Assembly (NCBI GenBank): GCA_013416795.1
Contig: RQSC01000003.1
Span: forward strand, 272,433 to 295,816
DNA: 23,384 nucleotides
From: Prasinococcaceae sp. CCMP 1430
Lineage: Eukaryota; Prasinodermophyta; Palmophyllophyceae; Prasinococcales; Prasinococcaceae
Direction of reading: 5' to 3'
The position numbers and the translations under genes are program-made. Position 1 is the first letter of the stretch. Every line of letters begins with the position of its first letter. Under the pieces are notes generated by a model. It was not told the origin of the DNA and did not search any database. It was given only the letters and a program-made list of their open reading frames with translations. Positions 1 to 10,763 of this stretch are shown piece after piece.

Positions 1-464
1 CGCGCGGTCGCGGCGGCAGAGCGGCGAGGCAGGCGACCATCGAGCGGCGGGCCGCCGCCCGCCTGGGCCGCCGCACTTTCCGCCCCACGCGCCGTTCCAG
101 AAAAAATAATACGCAAAAGGCCGGGAAAAAAACACCCAACCAACAAACGCAACGGCGCCCCGCCGGCATCCATCAATGATGGATCCGAACCGGGCCAATG
201 ATGGCCAATGATGGCGGCCCCGAGGTGTGTGGCGGCAGCGCCCCGCCGCCCCGGATCGCATTGCATCAATTTCGTCCGCAGGGCGGTGCGGCAGACCACC
301 CATTGGTTGACATCCAGCCCGATCCGGACGATGGTGGTGTACCTGGTTTGTAGCACTGTACCTGGTACTCCACAGCTGTTAGACTGTCAGACCGTAGATT
401 GCACCTGGGTGTAGTACAATGTGCAGGCGTCATCAGAGGATGACGTGCGTCGTTTTATTCGAGG
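1..464. other. Upstream region of the first gene; no gene seen
   Basis: No supportable coding region was found here. Around 190-215 the motif GGCCAATGAT occurs twice in tandem, giving two CCAAT-box-like cores about 250 nt before the first ATG of the next gene. A 10-nt direct repeat (TGTACCTGGT) lies at 338-347 and 357-366. The stretch 60-190 is mixed, with several A-runs. A promoter role is inference from position and the CCAAT motifs. A short 5' exon of the next gene could also lie here, because that gene's signal-like segment sits unusually far from its first ATG. Confidence 0.4.
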
Positions 465-3400
465 GTGCGCACACAAAAATGTCAGTTTGAAATTGCCGCG
501 CGCAGGTTTTGGCGCATGGGCGCCGCGTTTGATGATCGGCATGCAACACCCGCTGATCGGCGCGTCGGTGCGCGCGCGCGCGCGCACGGGGGGCCGGGGC
601 CACACAGCGCGCGCGCCCGGACGCTGCTCGCGGCGGCGGCGGCGCTCGCGGCGGCGGGCGGGGTGGGCGCGGCGGACACGAAGCCGCAGCCGCAGCTCTG
701 CGTGGGCACCAAGCCGGGGAAGTGCGACGTCATAGAGAACAACGTGCCCGCTGCGATGTATGCCCCGCCGAAGAAGGTGCGGAGCCCGCGCAGGCGAAAA
801 ATCCAACACCCATTTCCTTCCCGCGCGGAGAGCAGTGCGACTTGCCCCCCTCCCCGCTCCGCGCGCGCTCCGCCGCCACGCGCGCGGGGCAGTCGCTCGT
901 CGCGCGTGCCACACGCCAGCGAGCTCGGTGGGAGGGCCGCCAAGGTCGGCGTAGTGCGCCGTCGGTGCTCGGCAGATGAACAATGCAGCCACGACCCACG
1001 GCTCACCGCCTCTTGATGCTGGCGCTGTGTTGACCGCGGGCTGACACGGATCGGCTGCCCGCTGCTGGCGCGCCGCGCGCCCGCGCCAACGCAGGAGGAC
1101 CCTGACGAGGGGCCGGCGAATCACAAGGTGTACCCCGAGGGCAAGGACTCGGTCACGCTGTACGTCTCGGCCAAGGAAAACGAGGCCAAGAAGGCGGTGC
1201 TCATGGCGCTGGGCACCGACAAGACGCTGGACCCCAAGGTGACGGCCAACTGGACCGGCGCGATCGCCCCGGGCGACACCGGGCTGGCAACCGTCACCTT
1301 TAACTGCAAGGAGGGCAACGCGGACGCCACGCGCGTCATGCTCGTCCTCGCTGACCGGCCCTCGGGGGTCGCCGCACGCTTTGCGATGTACAAGAAGTGC
1401 GCGGGTGTCCAGACGTCGCAGGACACCGTCAAGGCCATCGGAGTGGACGTCGCCACCAAGGCCGGCCTGGGCCCTGCGACGGGCGAGAGGCACAGGGCCA
1501 TCAGCACGCCCGACGTGGTCGAGAACGGCAGCCCCACCGCTGCGTACGTCATGGGCACCGACGCCAAGAAGGACGGCCTCAAACCTGTTGCGGCTGACGT
1601 GGGCTTCACCACCTTCTTCGTCGCCCTGAGCAGCGAGGCGCGCGAGAACGGCGACAAGATCGAACTTGGCCCGATGTCAGTGATCGCCGAGGCCTCGACC
1701 GCCCGCCCCGTGGTCAGCGGCCCACTCGCCGAGGGGGGGTCGCTCGCCAAGGACTCGCCAGCGTCACTCCCGCTGACCGTCACCTACAACTGCCGCCGCA
1801 CGGGCAAGACGCCCGTCAGCGTGCGCATTCCCGTGACGAGCCCGAAGGGCTCCATCACCTTCTCGTTCATGAAGGAGTGCGCCGTCGACGACACGAACAA
1901 GACCGCCATCAAGCGCGCCGTGCGCGCCAAGGCGAGCGTGCCCGGTCTGACGGTCCAGACGTCCAACACCTACGACCCGTTCACCATGGTGGAGAACGGC
2001 TTCACCGTGCCGTCGTTCACCGAGTCGGCGGGCGGCGACCCCGGGGCACCGGGGCGCAACATGATCAGCGCTGGCCGCAAGGCGTTCTCCTTCGCGGCCT
2101 TCATGTCGGGCGAGAACACCGAAGCCGTGGCCGTCGATGCCCCCATCGTCTTCGTGGAGGACGCCGAGGTGGCGTCCGCGCGCATCGACGAGGACATCAC
2201 CCAAGTCACCGCCGAAAAGACCGAGATGAAGCTCAAGTTCCGCTGCTTCAAGACGGGCTCGACCAAGGTGTCTGTGACCATCCCGCTCAACCCGCCCACC
2301 GGCGAGGTCAAGTTCACCATCGTCAAGGTGTGCGACCCCGACCAGTCGCTGATCGAAGAGAACCGCGCCGCGGAGAATGCCGACGCGGGGGCCAAGCCGA
2401 CGATGGCGCTGGACATCGCCACGAGCGCCAAGGGAGACCCCGTTATCGTGCGCAACGGCAACGTGCAGGATGACTTCGTGGCGCGCAAGCTGGCGACCCG
2501 CTACGCGCCGCCGGTGGACGACGTCCTGAAGGCCACGCGCGCTCCTGCGCTCAAGCTGAGCGAGGGCTGCCTCGGCTGCCTGCCCGCGACCGACTCGCTG
2601 GGCATGACGGCCGCGACGGTGCAGTCCAAGCTGGTGAAGTGCAACGTCACCGCGGCGTGCTCCTTCGAGGAGTACAACGCCGCGCGCAAGGCGTTCCGCA
2701 AGGTGGTCAGCGGCGCCTACGGCGACGCCGCCGGCCCGGCGGTGATCGCCCCGGGCGCCTTCTCGATGGATGCGTTCCTGCGTGCGAGCAGCGGCGCCCT
2801 GCAGATCGGCAACGCCGAGGTGGTGTCCTTCGACGAGAAGGTGTGCGTCCCCAAGCTGGTCGGCCCCGGCGCGCTTGCCAGCACGCTCAACCCCGACGGC
2901 AGCAACAAGGCCAAGCGCCTCACGGTGACCTTCAACTGCGTGGGCTACGGCGGCACCGCTCTGGTCATGGTGACCGTGCCCGTGTACGGTCGCAAGAGCG
3001 GAACCGTGAGCTTCTCGGTGCTCAAGCAGTGCGCGGCCGTCAACGCCACCGAGTTCGGCGGCGAGGAGAGTGACAACGCGGAGATGGCCAACGAGCTCGA
3101 GAACGTCATCGCGCACGCCGGCGCGGGCCTCCACGTGGGGCGCGCGGCCTCGGGCGATGGCGCAAAGGACGTGGTCGACAATGGTCTGGTGCTGCCCGAG
3201 TTCCTGCCCACCAGCAGCGTCGAGGACCGCGATGCGGGTGGCTACCAGGTCACCGAGGACAAGAACAGCTTCACGTTCTACCTCAGCAGCGCCGAGGGGC
3301 CCGACGCCGAGGCCATCTCGGTGGGCATCCCGCAGGTGATCTCCTTCAACCCGCGCATCGCCAAGACCACCGTGAGCGAGACGAGCGACCTGCACCGCAG

Positions 3401-4943
3401 CCAGGCGTCGCGCCGCAAGTTCCAGCTCAACGAGCCGCTGGAGATGACGGTGAATTTCGACTGCCTGTCCGAAGGCATCGCGGTCATCGCCGTCGCCGTG
3501 CCGCTGGGTCCCCGCGGCGGCGGGATCCACTTCGAGTTCACCAAGGCCTGCCCGGCGGACGAGGGCTTCAAGCCCTTCACGGGCGAGGTCATCAAGGGGC
3601 TGGCGGTCGGCACCGCCGAGGGCGAGGCGGACGTCATCAAGGACGGCCAGACGGCGCGCCTGTGGACGCGCTACAAGAAGTCGGTCGGCCCAGGCGGTCG
3701 CAAGATGGTGGACGCCGGCACGCAGACGGTGGACTTCTACCTGAAGTACGATGGCGACAAGCCCATGAACTTCGGCGCCCCGCTCGTGGTCGCGCACAAG
3801 CCCACGTGCAACCCCAGGATCGAGGGCGCGGCCGCGGAGGGCGGCGCGCTCACCAAGTCGACCACAAAGCTCAGCATTCGCTTCAACTGCGTGTGGGACG
3901 GCCAGACCGCGGTGACGGTGTTTGTGCCGCTGCCAGGGCACAAGGACAACGGCCACGTCGTCTTCACCATGACCAAGCGCTGCACCACTATGGCGAGCGA
4001 CGTCAAGGGTTCCGACTTTGAGATTCCCCTCGACGAGCTCAGGCTCGTGGACGCCGACGGCGACGGCGTGGTCGGGCCGTTGCACGAGGACTGGATGCCC
4101 TGGAACGCCGACGCCGACTACGGGGACTACTACGGAGCCTACCGCGGCTACTACGCCGCGTACGACAACTACTACGCGTACGACTACGCCCCCTGGACCA
4201 ATGACTGGCAGCCAGACGAGTGGGCCGACAAGAAGAGCGACGAGTACTGGTGGTACGGCGATCAGACCTCCTACTATGGCTCGTACGACTCGTACAACGA
4301 GGGCGATATGATCGACCCTTGGAGCTACGAGCTCGAAGGCTACGGCGACGAGTACGAGGATATGGGCGACGCGCTGGTTGACGAGATCGAGGCACGCGGC
4401 TGGGACAACACCAACGCACTCAGCGTTGGCACGCATGTCGGCAGCATGGACATCGTCAAGGACGGCGTGCCGATGCCGCGCTTCAAGCTCTGTGAGCCAA
4501 CGCCGGGCCAACCGTGCGATCTCATGTCGCTGATGGGCAAGGACGCGACCTCGTTCGTCGTCACCGCCAGCTCGGGCTCCGAAATCCTGCGCCGCCCGCA
4601 GGCATTTGCCAAATACCCGCGCAGCGTGGTGGCTGAGATTACGAACGCGGACGCGATCGACGGCAAGGTGGTCACCCCCGAGGAGCCCGTCGAGGTGCAC
4701 GTCTCGTTCACATGCCTCAAGCAGGGCGTCACCTCGCCCGTGCTCATTACACTGCCGTATGGCCCGTTCCACGTGGACTTCGCGCTGGTTAAGGTGTGCG
4801 GCAAGCGCTACTCCGCCGCGACCGTCGCAATTGAGGCCACGACGGTGTTCGTGGGCATCGGCATCGTGGCGTCGATGCTACTCAGCTTCCTGGCCGGCAG
4901 CAAGCTCAAGAAGCTCAGGGACGGCCGCGACCTCAACGCTTAG
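465..4943 (+). CDS. Large single-pass surface protein with seven Cys-bounded repeat modules and a Tyr-rich insert (unknown family)
   Basis: I do not recognise this family. Exons 465..776 and 1095..4943 (both phase 0) give 1386 residues. Residues 53-70 are an Ala/Leu-rich, signal-peptide-like segment ending GVGAA before DTK. Seven modules each hold a Cys pair 28-31 residues apart, at 175/206, 337/366, 488/517, 719/750, 894/923, 1036/1067 and 1311/1339. The pattern is roughly [TR]F.C..G.T.V.V..P......V.F...K.C, suggesting a disulfide-closed beta hairpin. Linkers repeat a D[VI]..NG motif followed by an F.FYLSS-like strand. Residues 1110-1196 are Tyr/Trp/Asp-rich. A hydrophobic span at about 1353-1375 is followed by a short basic tail (SKLKKLRDGR), so a type I membrane topology is inferred: extracellular modules, small cytosolic tail. 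The intron is supported because the exon join rebuilds one copy of the linker pattern. Start uncertain: ATGs at 465 and 516, or an upstream exon. Role unknown; a wall, scale or adhesion protein is possible. Confidence 0.8.
777..1094 (+). other. Intron of the repeat-module surface protein gene
   Basis: The 318-nt interval begins GTGCGG after AAGAAG and ends CAACGCAG. A CTGAC branch-site-like motif lies at 1041-1045, about 50 nt before the acceptor. Both flanking exons are in phase 0, and removing the interval restores the linker motif found between the other modules. The exact acceptor is inferred. Confidence 0.75.
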
Positions 4944-5207
4944 GCGCGCACGCGCACTCACGCGTACGGGCTCTGCCCCAATGCATACACATACGACACG
5001 TCGATCGACCGGGGACGGCAGGGACGGGCCGGCGGGGGCGCGAGCGCCTCGGCCCGCCCGGCGCGTATCCGCTCCTCTGGCGCGCCTCCCCTCCGACGCG
5101 GCGGACGACTCGTGACAAACTAAGTAAGACTCGACCGATTGAACGACGCAACCATAGACTGTACAATGACGTATGTTACACATGCGTGCGCGGCGATGCG
5201 ACCATCT
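4944..5207. other. Convergent 3' intergenic region
   Basis: The interval separates two tail-to-tail stop codons by 264 nt and must hold both 3' UTRs. From about 5115 to 5180 it is less GC-rich. On the minus strand a TGTAA motif lies near 5170-5176, about 35 nt after the ATPase stop; TGTAA is the polyadenylation signal of many green algae. A single occurrence is weak evidence, and the other genes do not clearly share it. Confidence 0.4.
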
Positions 5208-8200
5208 TCACACGGGGGCCAGGGCGCCCCAACGCGCGCTGCTGGCCGTTGCTTGCCCATTTTGGATGAGCGGTGCGTCCTCGCGCTCCCCGAACGCCGA
5301 TACGGACGAGTCTGACCCATGCTCATCATCGAGGAGCTCGTCCGTCAGTACGGCGTCAGCCAGCGCGGATCCGTCGACCCTGTGCATGGCGTCCGGGCCG
5401 CTCCTCACGCTCGCGAGAACCTTCGGAGGCCTATACCAGCGGAGTGCGAGGCTGGAGCACACGACACTCACGCTACTGCACGCCATTGCAGCCCCGGCGA
5501 GCATGGGCGGGAGACGCAAGCGCCAGCAGGGATACAGCACGCCCGCCGCGATAGGAATCATGAAGACGTTGTAACCCATGGCCCAGACGTAGTTGATGCG
5601 GATGCGCTTGAAGGTGGTGCGCGACAGGTCGATGGCAGTGAGCACGTCGCTCAGCGCGTCACGCATGAGCACAAAGCTGGCGGCCTCCATGGCGATGTCG
5701 GCGCCCGCCCCAATGGCCACGCCGATGTCCGCGGCCGCCAAAGCTGGCGCGTCGTTGACGCCATCGCCGACCATCGCCACCACGTGCCCTTTGGCCTTGA
5801 GATCCGCCACGATGCCGGCTTTACCTCCAGGCAGCACCTCAGCGCGAACGTTCGACGGGTCGATACCCGCCGCGTACGCTACCGCCTCCGCCGTCGCCCG
5901 GTTGTCCCCTGTGATCATGTGGACCTCGATGCCAAGCTTCTCCAGCCCGCTGACAACCGCCGACGCATCCGGCTTGATCGGGTCGGCCATGCCAAATGCG
6001 GCCACGAACACGCCATTGCAGGCGGCCACGATGGGCGTGCGTGCAAAACGCGCACACTCCGACACAAACTGCTGGGCGCGCTCCATGTTGACCCCCTCGA
6101 GCTGCAGGAAAGCCGGGCTGCCCACGAGCATGGTCGTGCCATCCACGTCGCACTTGACGCCACGACCAGGAACAGCCTCGAAGTTCTCCACGCCAAGTTT
6201 GGCCATGGACCGGCCGGCCACCTCTCTGCGGCAGAAGTTCACGATGGCGCTCGCCAGCGGGTGCTCGGAGCTCCCCTCGGCCGCGCCCACCAGGGCAAGC
6301 ACGCGTTCGCGCGTGAGGCTGGGGTCGTGCGCGAGCATGGCGTGCTCTTCGAAGACCTCGACGCTGGGCCGGCCGCGCGTGAGGGTGCCCGTCTTGTCGA
6401 AGGTGATCGCCGTGACGCGGTGAGCCATCTCGAGCGCCTCGCCACCCTTGATAAGGATGCCGTGGGTCGCGCCCACACCTGTGCCCACCATCACGGCGGT
6501 CGGTGTGGCGAGGCCCAGCGCGCAGGGGCACGCGATCACCACCACGGAAATGGCGAACAACAACGAAAACAGGAAACTGTCTGTGCCCTTGGGACGCCAG
6601 TCGTCCGGGTACAGCCCCTCCACGCCCGCGAGCATCCACACAGAGAAGGTAATTAATGACAGGCTGACCACCACAGGCACGAAGATCGAGCTCACAACGT
6701 CGGCGAAAGCCTGCACAGGCGCTTTGCTCAGCTGTGCTCGCTCCACTAGTCGCACGATCTGCGACAGGACGGCGTCCGCACCGACGCGCGACGCGCGCAC
6801 CCTCAGCGCGCCGTGGCCATTCAACGTGCCGCCCGTCACCTCCGAGCCAACGCCCTTGGCCACGGGCATTGACTCGCCGGTGAGCATGGACTCGTCGACG
6901 TGTGATTGACCGTGGATGACGACGCCGTCGCAGGGCACCCGCCCCCCGGGTCCCACGCGCAGGACGTCGTTGGCCTGCACCAGTGCGGCGTCAATCTCCT
7001 TCTCAGACAACACACTGCCGTCCTTGTCGAGCTCGAGCAGTGTGGCCAGATCGGGCGTCAGCTGCAACAGCTTGCGAATGGCGTCAGACGTGCGGCCCTT
7101 GGCGAGCGCCTCGAGGTACTTGCCCAGCAGGATGAACGTGATTAGCATCGCACTGGTCTCGAAGAAGTCCGTATCCTGGAAGGATGTGAAGGCGCCGTAG
7201 ATCACCGCAAACACCGAGTAGAAGTAGCTCGCGTTGGTACCGAGTGAGACGAGCACATCCATGTTGGCCGCGCGGTTGCGCAGCGCCTTGATGGCGCCCG
7301 TGTGGAAGCGCATTCCGACCCAAAACTGCACGGGCGTGGCGAAGATGAACATGAGCACGCTGTGCAATCTGAAGGGGCCGACGTGATCGTCGAGCAGGCG
7401 GTGCGCTGCAGGGATATGCGGACAGATGCTCGTGACGACGAACGCTGGCAGCGTGAACAGGCATGAGCGTCGAAAGAGCGTCCACCACATCTGCACCTCG
7501 CCCTTCGTGCGCTCGTCGGCCACGTCGCCTCCCATGCCCCCGGCAGCCGCCGGCCGCGCCTCGAAGCCCGCCTCCGCGACAGCAGCAACGATGTCGCGCA
7601 CACCCGTGAGGGCCGGGTCATACGCTACGTGCGCGGCGCCTGCTAGAAGGTTGACCTGCGCGTCTTCCACGCCGTGTACGCGCAGTAGCGCGCCCTCCAC
7701 CGCCGAGCTGCAGCTCGCGCAGCTCATCCCCTTGACCTCCAGGTCGACCATGCGCTCGCCGATCTCGATGGCCGCCTCTGCGCCGAAGCCGCAATTCAGG
7801 ATGGCCTCGCGCAGCGCCGCCGGCTCGATCGCGCGCGGATCGTAGCTTACCTCTGCCTGTTCTGTGGTGGCAGAGACGACCGCCCGCGTGACGCCGTCCA
7901 GCTTCCGCAGCGCGTTCTCCACGGACGCCGAGCATGCCGCGCAAGTCATTCCAGTGACTACAAAGCGCGCTTTCGCCTCCGCCCCGCCAGCGGCGGCGCC
8001 GTTGCAGCCTTCCGCTCGTGCTGGCCCGCCCCCCGCCCCCCGCTGCCCGCCAACGGATCCGTTGGCGCCTGCGACGCTCGCCTCGAAGCCCGCGTCCTGT
8101 ATGGCCTGCACGATCGCCCTCTGCACCTCCTCGGTCGCCGGCTCGCCCTCCAGCAGCGTCGCGACTGCGTCACCGCTCACGGCCGACGCGGCTGCGCCGC

Positions 8201-8588
8201 CGACAGCCGGCGACGCGCCGAGAATCGCTCGCTCGCACGCAGCGCTGCACGCCGCACACGTCATCCCCCCCACGCGCAGCCTCACCTCCTCCACGGAGGC
8301 GCCCATCCCGGCCAGCCGAGCGGCGCTCGCGCCCTCCCTCCGCGCCCCCCGCTTCAGCGTGCGCACCCGCCGCGCCGCGCCGCGCCAGCACGGGGACTGG
8401 GGCATAGGTATCATCGTCTGGACGAGCGCGCTGCTGGTCATGTACACCGCGGTGTGGCCCGCCGCCGGCGGCGGCGCCGCCGCGCCGCGCTGCTGCGAAA
8501 AAACGCACCGCTTCCACCACCGGCGGGTGTTGGCGAGGAGGGATGGAAGGGGGGGCAAAGGGGCAGGCGCGCAGGGTATCATCATCAC
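5208..8588 (-). CDS. ATP7: Copper-transporting P1B-type ATPase with three HMA domains
   Basis: Pumps Cu(I) across a membrane using ATP. In the ATP7/CCC2/RAN1 group this loads copper into the secretory pathway for cuproenzymes and exports excess. Intronless, 1126 residues from the most upstream Met. Three heavy-metal domains carry CxxC: GMTCAAC at 108-114, GMTCAAC at 213-219 and GMSCASC at 287-293. Catalytic parts are all present: TGES 570-573, the CPC metal site in the membrane at 687-689, phosphorylation motif DKTGT with Asp731, HP at 776-777, TGDN 893-896 and GDGVND 941-946. The P1B-1 residues YN (about 1006-1007) and MxxSS (from Met1035) mark copper(I) specificity. Residues 1-94 are basic with one acidic residue; Mets at 50 (nt 8441) and 95 (nt 8306) are alternative starts. 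Three HMA domains favour a secretory-pathway pump over the one-HMA chloroplast PAA1 type. It converges with the gene on its left and diverges from Rab2. Confidence 0.93.
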   Translation of the reverse strand: MMMIPCAPAPLPPLPSLLANTRRWWKRCVFSQQRGAAAPPPAAGHTAVYMTSSALVQTMIPMPQSPCWRGAARRVRTLKRGARREGASAARLAGMGASVEEVRLRVGGMTCAACSAACERAILGASPAVGGAAASAVSGDAVATLLEGEPATEEVQRAIVQAIQDAGFEASVAGANGSVGGQRGAGGGPARAEGCNGAAAGGAEAKARFVVTGMTCAACSASVENALRKLDGVTRAVVSATTEQAEVSYDPRAIEPAALREAILNCGFGAEAAIEIGERMVDLEVKGMSCASCSSAVEGALLRVHGVEDAQVNLLAGAAHVAYDPALTGVRDIVAAVAEAGFEARPAAAGGMGGDVADERTKGEVQMWWTLFRRSCLFTLPAFVVTSICPHIPAAHRLLDDHVGPFRLHSVLMFIFATPVQFWVGMRFHTGAIKALRNRAANMDVLVSLGTNASYFYSVFAVIYGAFTSFQDTDFFETSAMLITFILLGKYLEALAKGRTSDAIRKLLQLTPDLATLLELDKDGSVLSEKEIDAALVQANDVLRVGPGGRVPCDGVVIHGQSHVDESMLTGESMPVAKGVGSEVTGGTLNGHGALRVRASRVGADAVLSQIVRLVERAQLSKAPVQAFADVVSSIFVPVVVSLSLITFSVWMLAGVEGLYPDDWRPKGTDSFLFSLLFAISVVVIACPCALGLATPTAVMVGTGVGATHGILIKGGEALEMAHRVTAITFDKTGTLTRGRPSVEVFEEHAMLAHDPSLTRERVLALVGAAEGSSEHPLASAIVNFCRREVAGRSMAKLGVENFEAVPGRGVKCDVDGTTMLVGSPAFLQLEGVNMERAQQFVSECARFARTPIVAACNGVFVAAFGMADPIKPDASAVVSGLEKLGIEVHMITGDNRATAEAVAYAAGIDPSNVRAEVLPGGKAGIVADLKAKGHVVAMVGDGVNDAPALAAADIGVAIGAGADIAMEAASFVLMRDALSDVLTAIDLSRTTFKRIRINYVWAMGYNVFMIPIAAGVLYPCWRLRLPPMLAGAAMACSSVSVVCSSLALRWYRPPKVLASVRSGPDAMHRVDGSALADAVLTDELLDDEHGSDSSVSAFGEREDAPLIQNGQATASSARWGALAPV

Positions 8589-8781
8589 GCTACGCTGGGC
8601 GCCATGCGCCGTGAACGTGTGGGCCTCACCATCACTTCATGCAGCTGCTCCGTTTTTTTTTTTGGTTCCCTTCTCCACGCCCCGTGTCTCCGTCAAATCG
8701 CACGTGTTTTTTGTTTTTTTTTGTCACGGAGAGGGACGCCTGGCCATATTGCTGTACTGTATAGACGGATGGTGACCTACG

Positions 8782-8850
8782 GATTTTGATTTTGATTTTA
8801 ATTTTGATTTTAATTTATAATTTTGATTTTGATTTTAATCGATTTTGTTT
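8782..8850. repeat. AT-rich hexamer tandem repeat (GATTTT/AATTTT)
   Basis: About 70 nt consist of near-perfect units GATTTT with AATTTT and ATTTAT variants. The tract stands out sharply from the surrounding 65-75% GC. On the minus strand it reads AAAATC repeats. It lies about 200 nt upstream of the ATPase start. Confidence 0.85.
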
Positions 8851-9008
8851 TCCCATTTGATGATATCATACTGTAGGAGGCTAGGAGCGTGCCAAAAAAA
8901 AAAGGGCGGGTGGGGCGGCGGCGGGGGGCTCGCGTCGGCCCGCTCGGCGTGCGGGGCGCGAGCGCGGCGCGGCATCCGCTTTGCGTGCGGTGGTGCGGGC
9001 AAAGCACA

Positions 9009-9057
9009 AATGGATTCAAAATATCTGGTTTGTCTGTGAAAAAAGTGCGAATCCATT
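9009..9057. repeat. Spaced inverted repeat
   Basis: AATGGATTC at 9009-9017 is matched exactly by its reverse complement GAATCCATT at 9049-9057, with a 31-nt AT-rich spacer. It could be a dyad protein-binding site or a weak hairpin. Function is unknown. Confidence 0.5.
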
Positions 9058-9945
9058 AAATCCACGGAGGGCACGCGCGCGAGCGCGTCGGCGCCGGCCT
9101 CCGGACCGAAGGCGTCCGAACGCCATCAGCGGGAAAAACGCGGGATATGTACGATCGAAATTGCACTACGCGGTTTCGGGCGCGGCAGCGCAGCCCGCGC
9201 GCGCGCGCGCGCGCGAGCGCGAGCGGTCGCAGCGGCGAGGGGCGGAGCGGCTCGGGGATGGAGGGGCGCCGCGCGCGATGGGCGAGGGCGGTGCGGCGCG
9301 CCACGCCCTCGCCGCGGGGCGGCGGCGCGAGGCTCCCCGGCGGTGCGAGTTTTTTTTTAGGGGGGCCGGGGGGCCGCGGCGAGGGTGTCGGGCATGCGTT
9401 TTGATGTGCGCGCCGGCGCTTCCGCCCTGTTCGAAAAAGGCGTGCGGGCCGTGGCGGGCGCGGCGGGCGGGGGCGGACGGTTGCGCCCATGGCGCCCGCG
9501 CAGCGATGGAGGGCCGCGCGGCGTCGTCACGCCCGCACCAGGGAGTTTTATCTCCCGCGCTGGGGCGCGCGCGCGCAGCGCAGCGCCGCGCACAGCTCGG
9601 GGCGGGCTGCGCTCGAAATGCGCGGCGTCCTGCGGTCAGCCAGCTGGCATGTCACGCTGCGGCGTAGTGCGGCGCGGCGTGGCACGGCAAAGAGCCTGCG
9701 AGCGCCGCCACCCACCCCTCCCATGCGGGCAGGCGATGGCGCGCATCGATGCATACTGCATGGGCACGCAGCAGCCGAGCTCCCGCGCAACTTTTCGGGC
9801 TGAGCCATGCGCTGCTGCGCGTGAAACCGACGCGACGCGGAGCGACGCGCCGCGGCGCCGCTGAAGTGCCCTCAGCCGCGCGCGTGCTGACACCCCGGCC
9901 CTGCCCTACGTGCTGCGCGCAGAGGCTCGCAGGGCGTCGGGCGCC

Positions 9946-10763
<818 letters not shown>

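Larger units (their letters stand above)
8589..9945. promoter_or_regulatory. Head-to-head intergenic region between the copper ATPase and Rab2
   Basis: This 1.36-kb interval separates two divergent starts and shows no convincing coding potential; its open frames are Arg/Ala/Pro-rich products of GC bias. It holds T-runs (about 8655-8664 and 8707-8722), an AT-rich hexamer tract (8782-8850), a 10-nt palindrome ATGATATCAT (8860-8869), a spaced inverted repeat (9009-9057), an alternating CG run near 9197-9218 and another T-run near 9350-9358. A bidirectional promoter function is inferred from gene orientation. Confidence 0.5.

Noticed and set aside
387-1493. Minus-strand open frame of 368 codons over the 5' end of the first gene
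   Set aside because: Arg/Ala low complexity, spans the intron of the sense gene and matches nothing.
1764-4772. Open frame of 1002 codons antisense to the repeat-module surface protein
   Set aside because: It is a His/Arg/Val-rich shadow created by the very high GC at third positions of the sense gene. It has no recognisable domain, while the sense frame has regular modules and a membrane anchor.
5170-5176. TGTAA as a general polyadenylation signal for this genome
   Set aside because: Found after the ATPase stop only; I could not see it at a comparable distance after the other stops, so no lineage claim rests on it.
5319-6656. Plus-strand open frame of 445 codons across the copper ATPase
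   Set aside because: Antisense shadow of catalytic ATPase motifs; His/Arg-rich with no domain.
8981-9667. Plus-strand open frame of 228 codons upstream of Rab2
   Set aside because: Arg/Ala/Gly homopolymer-like composition with no conserved motif; expected by chance in CG-rich DNA.
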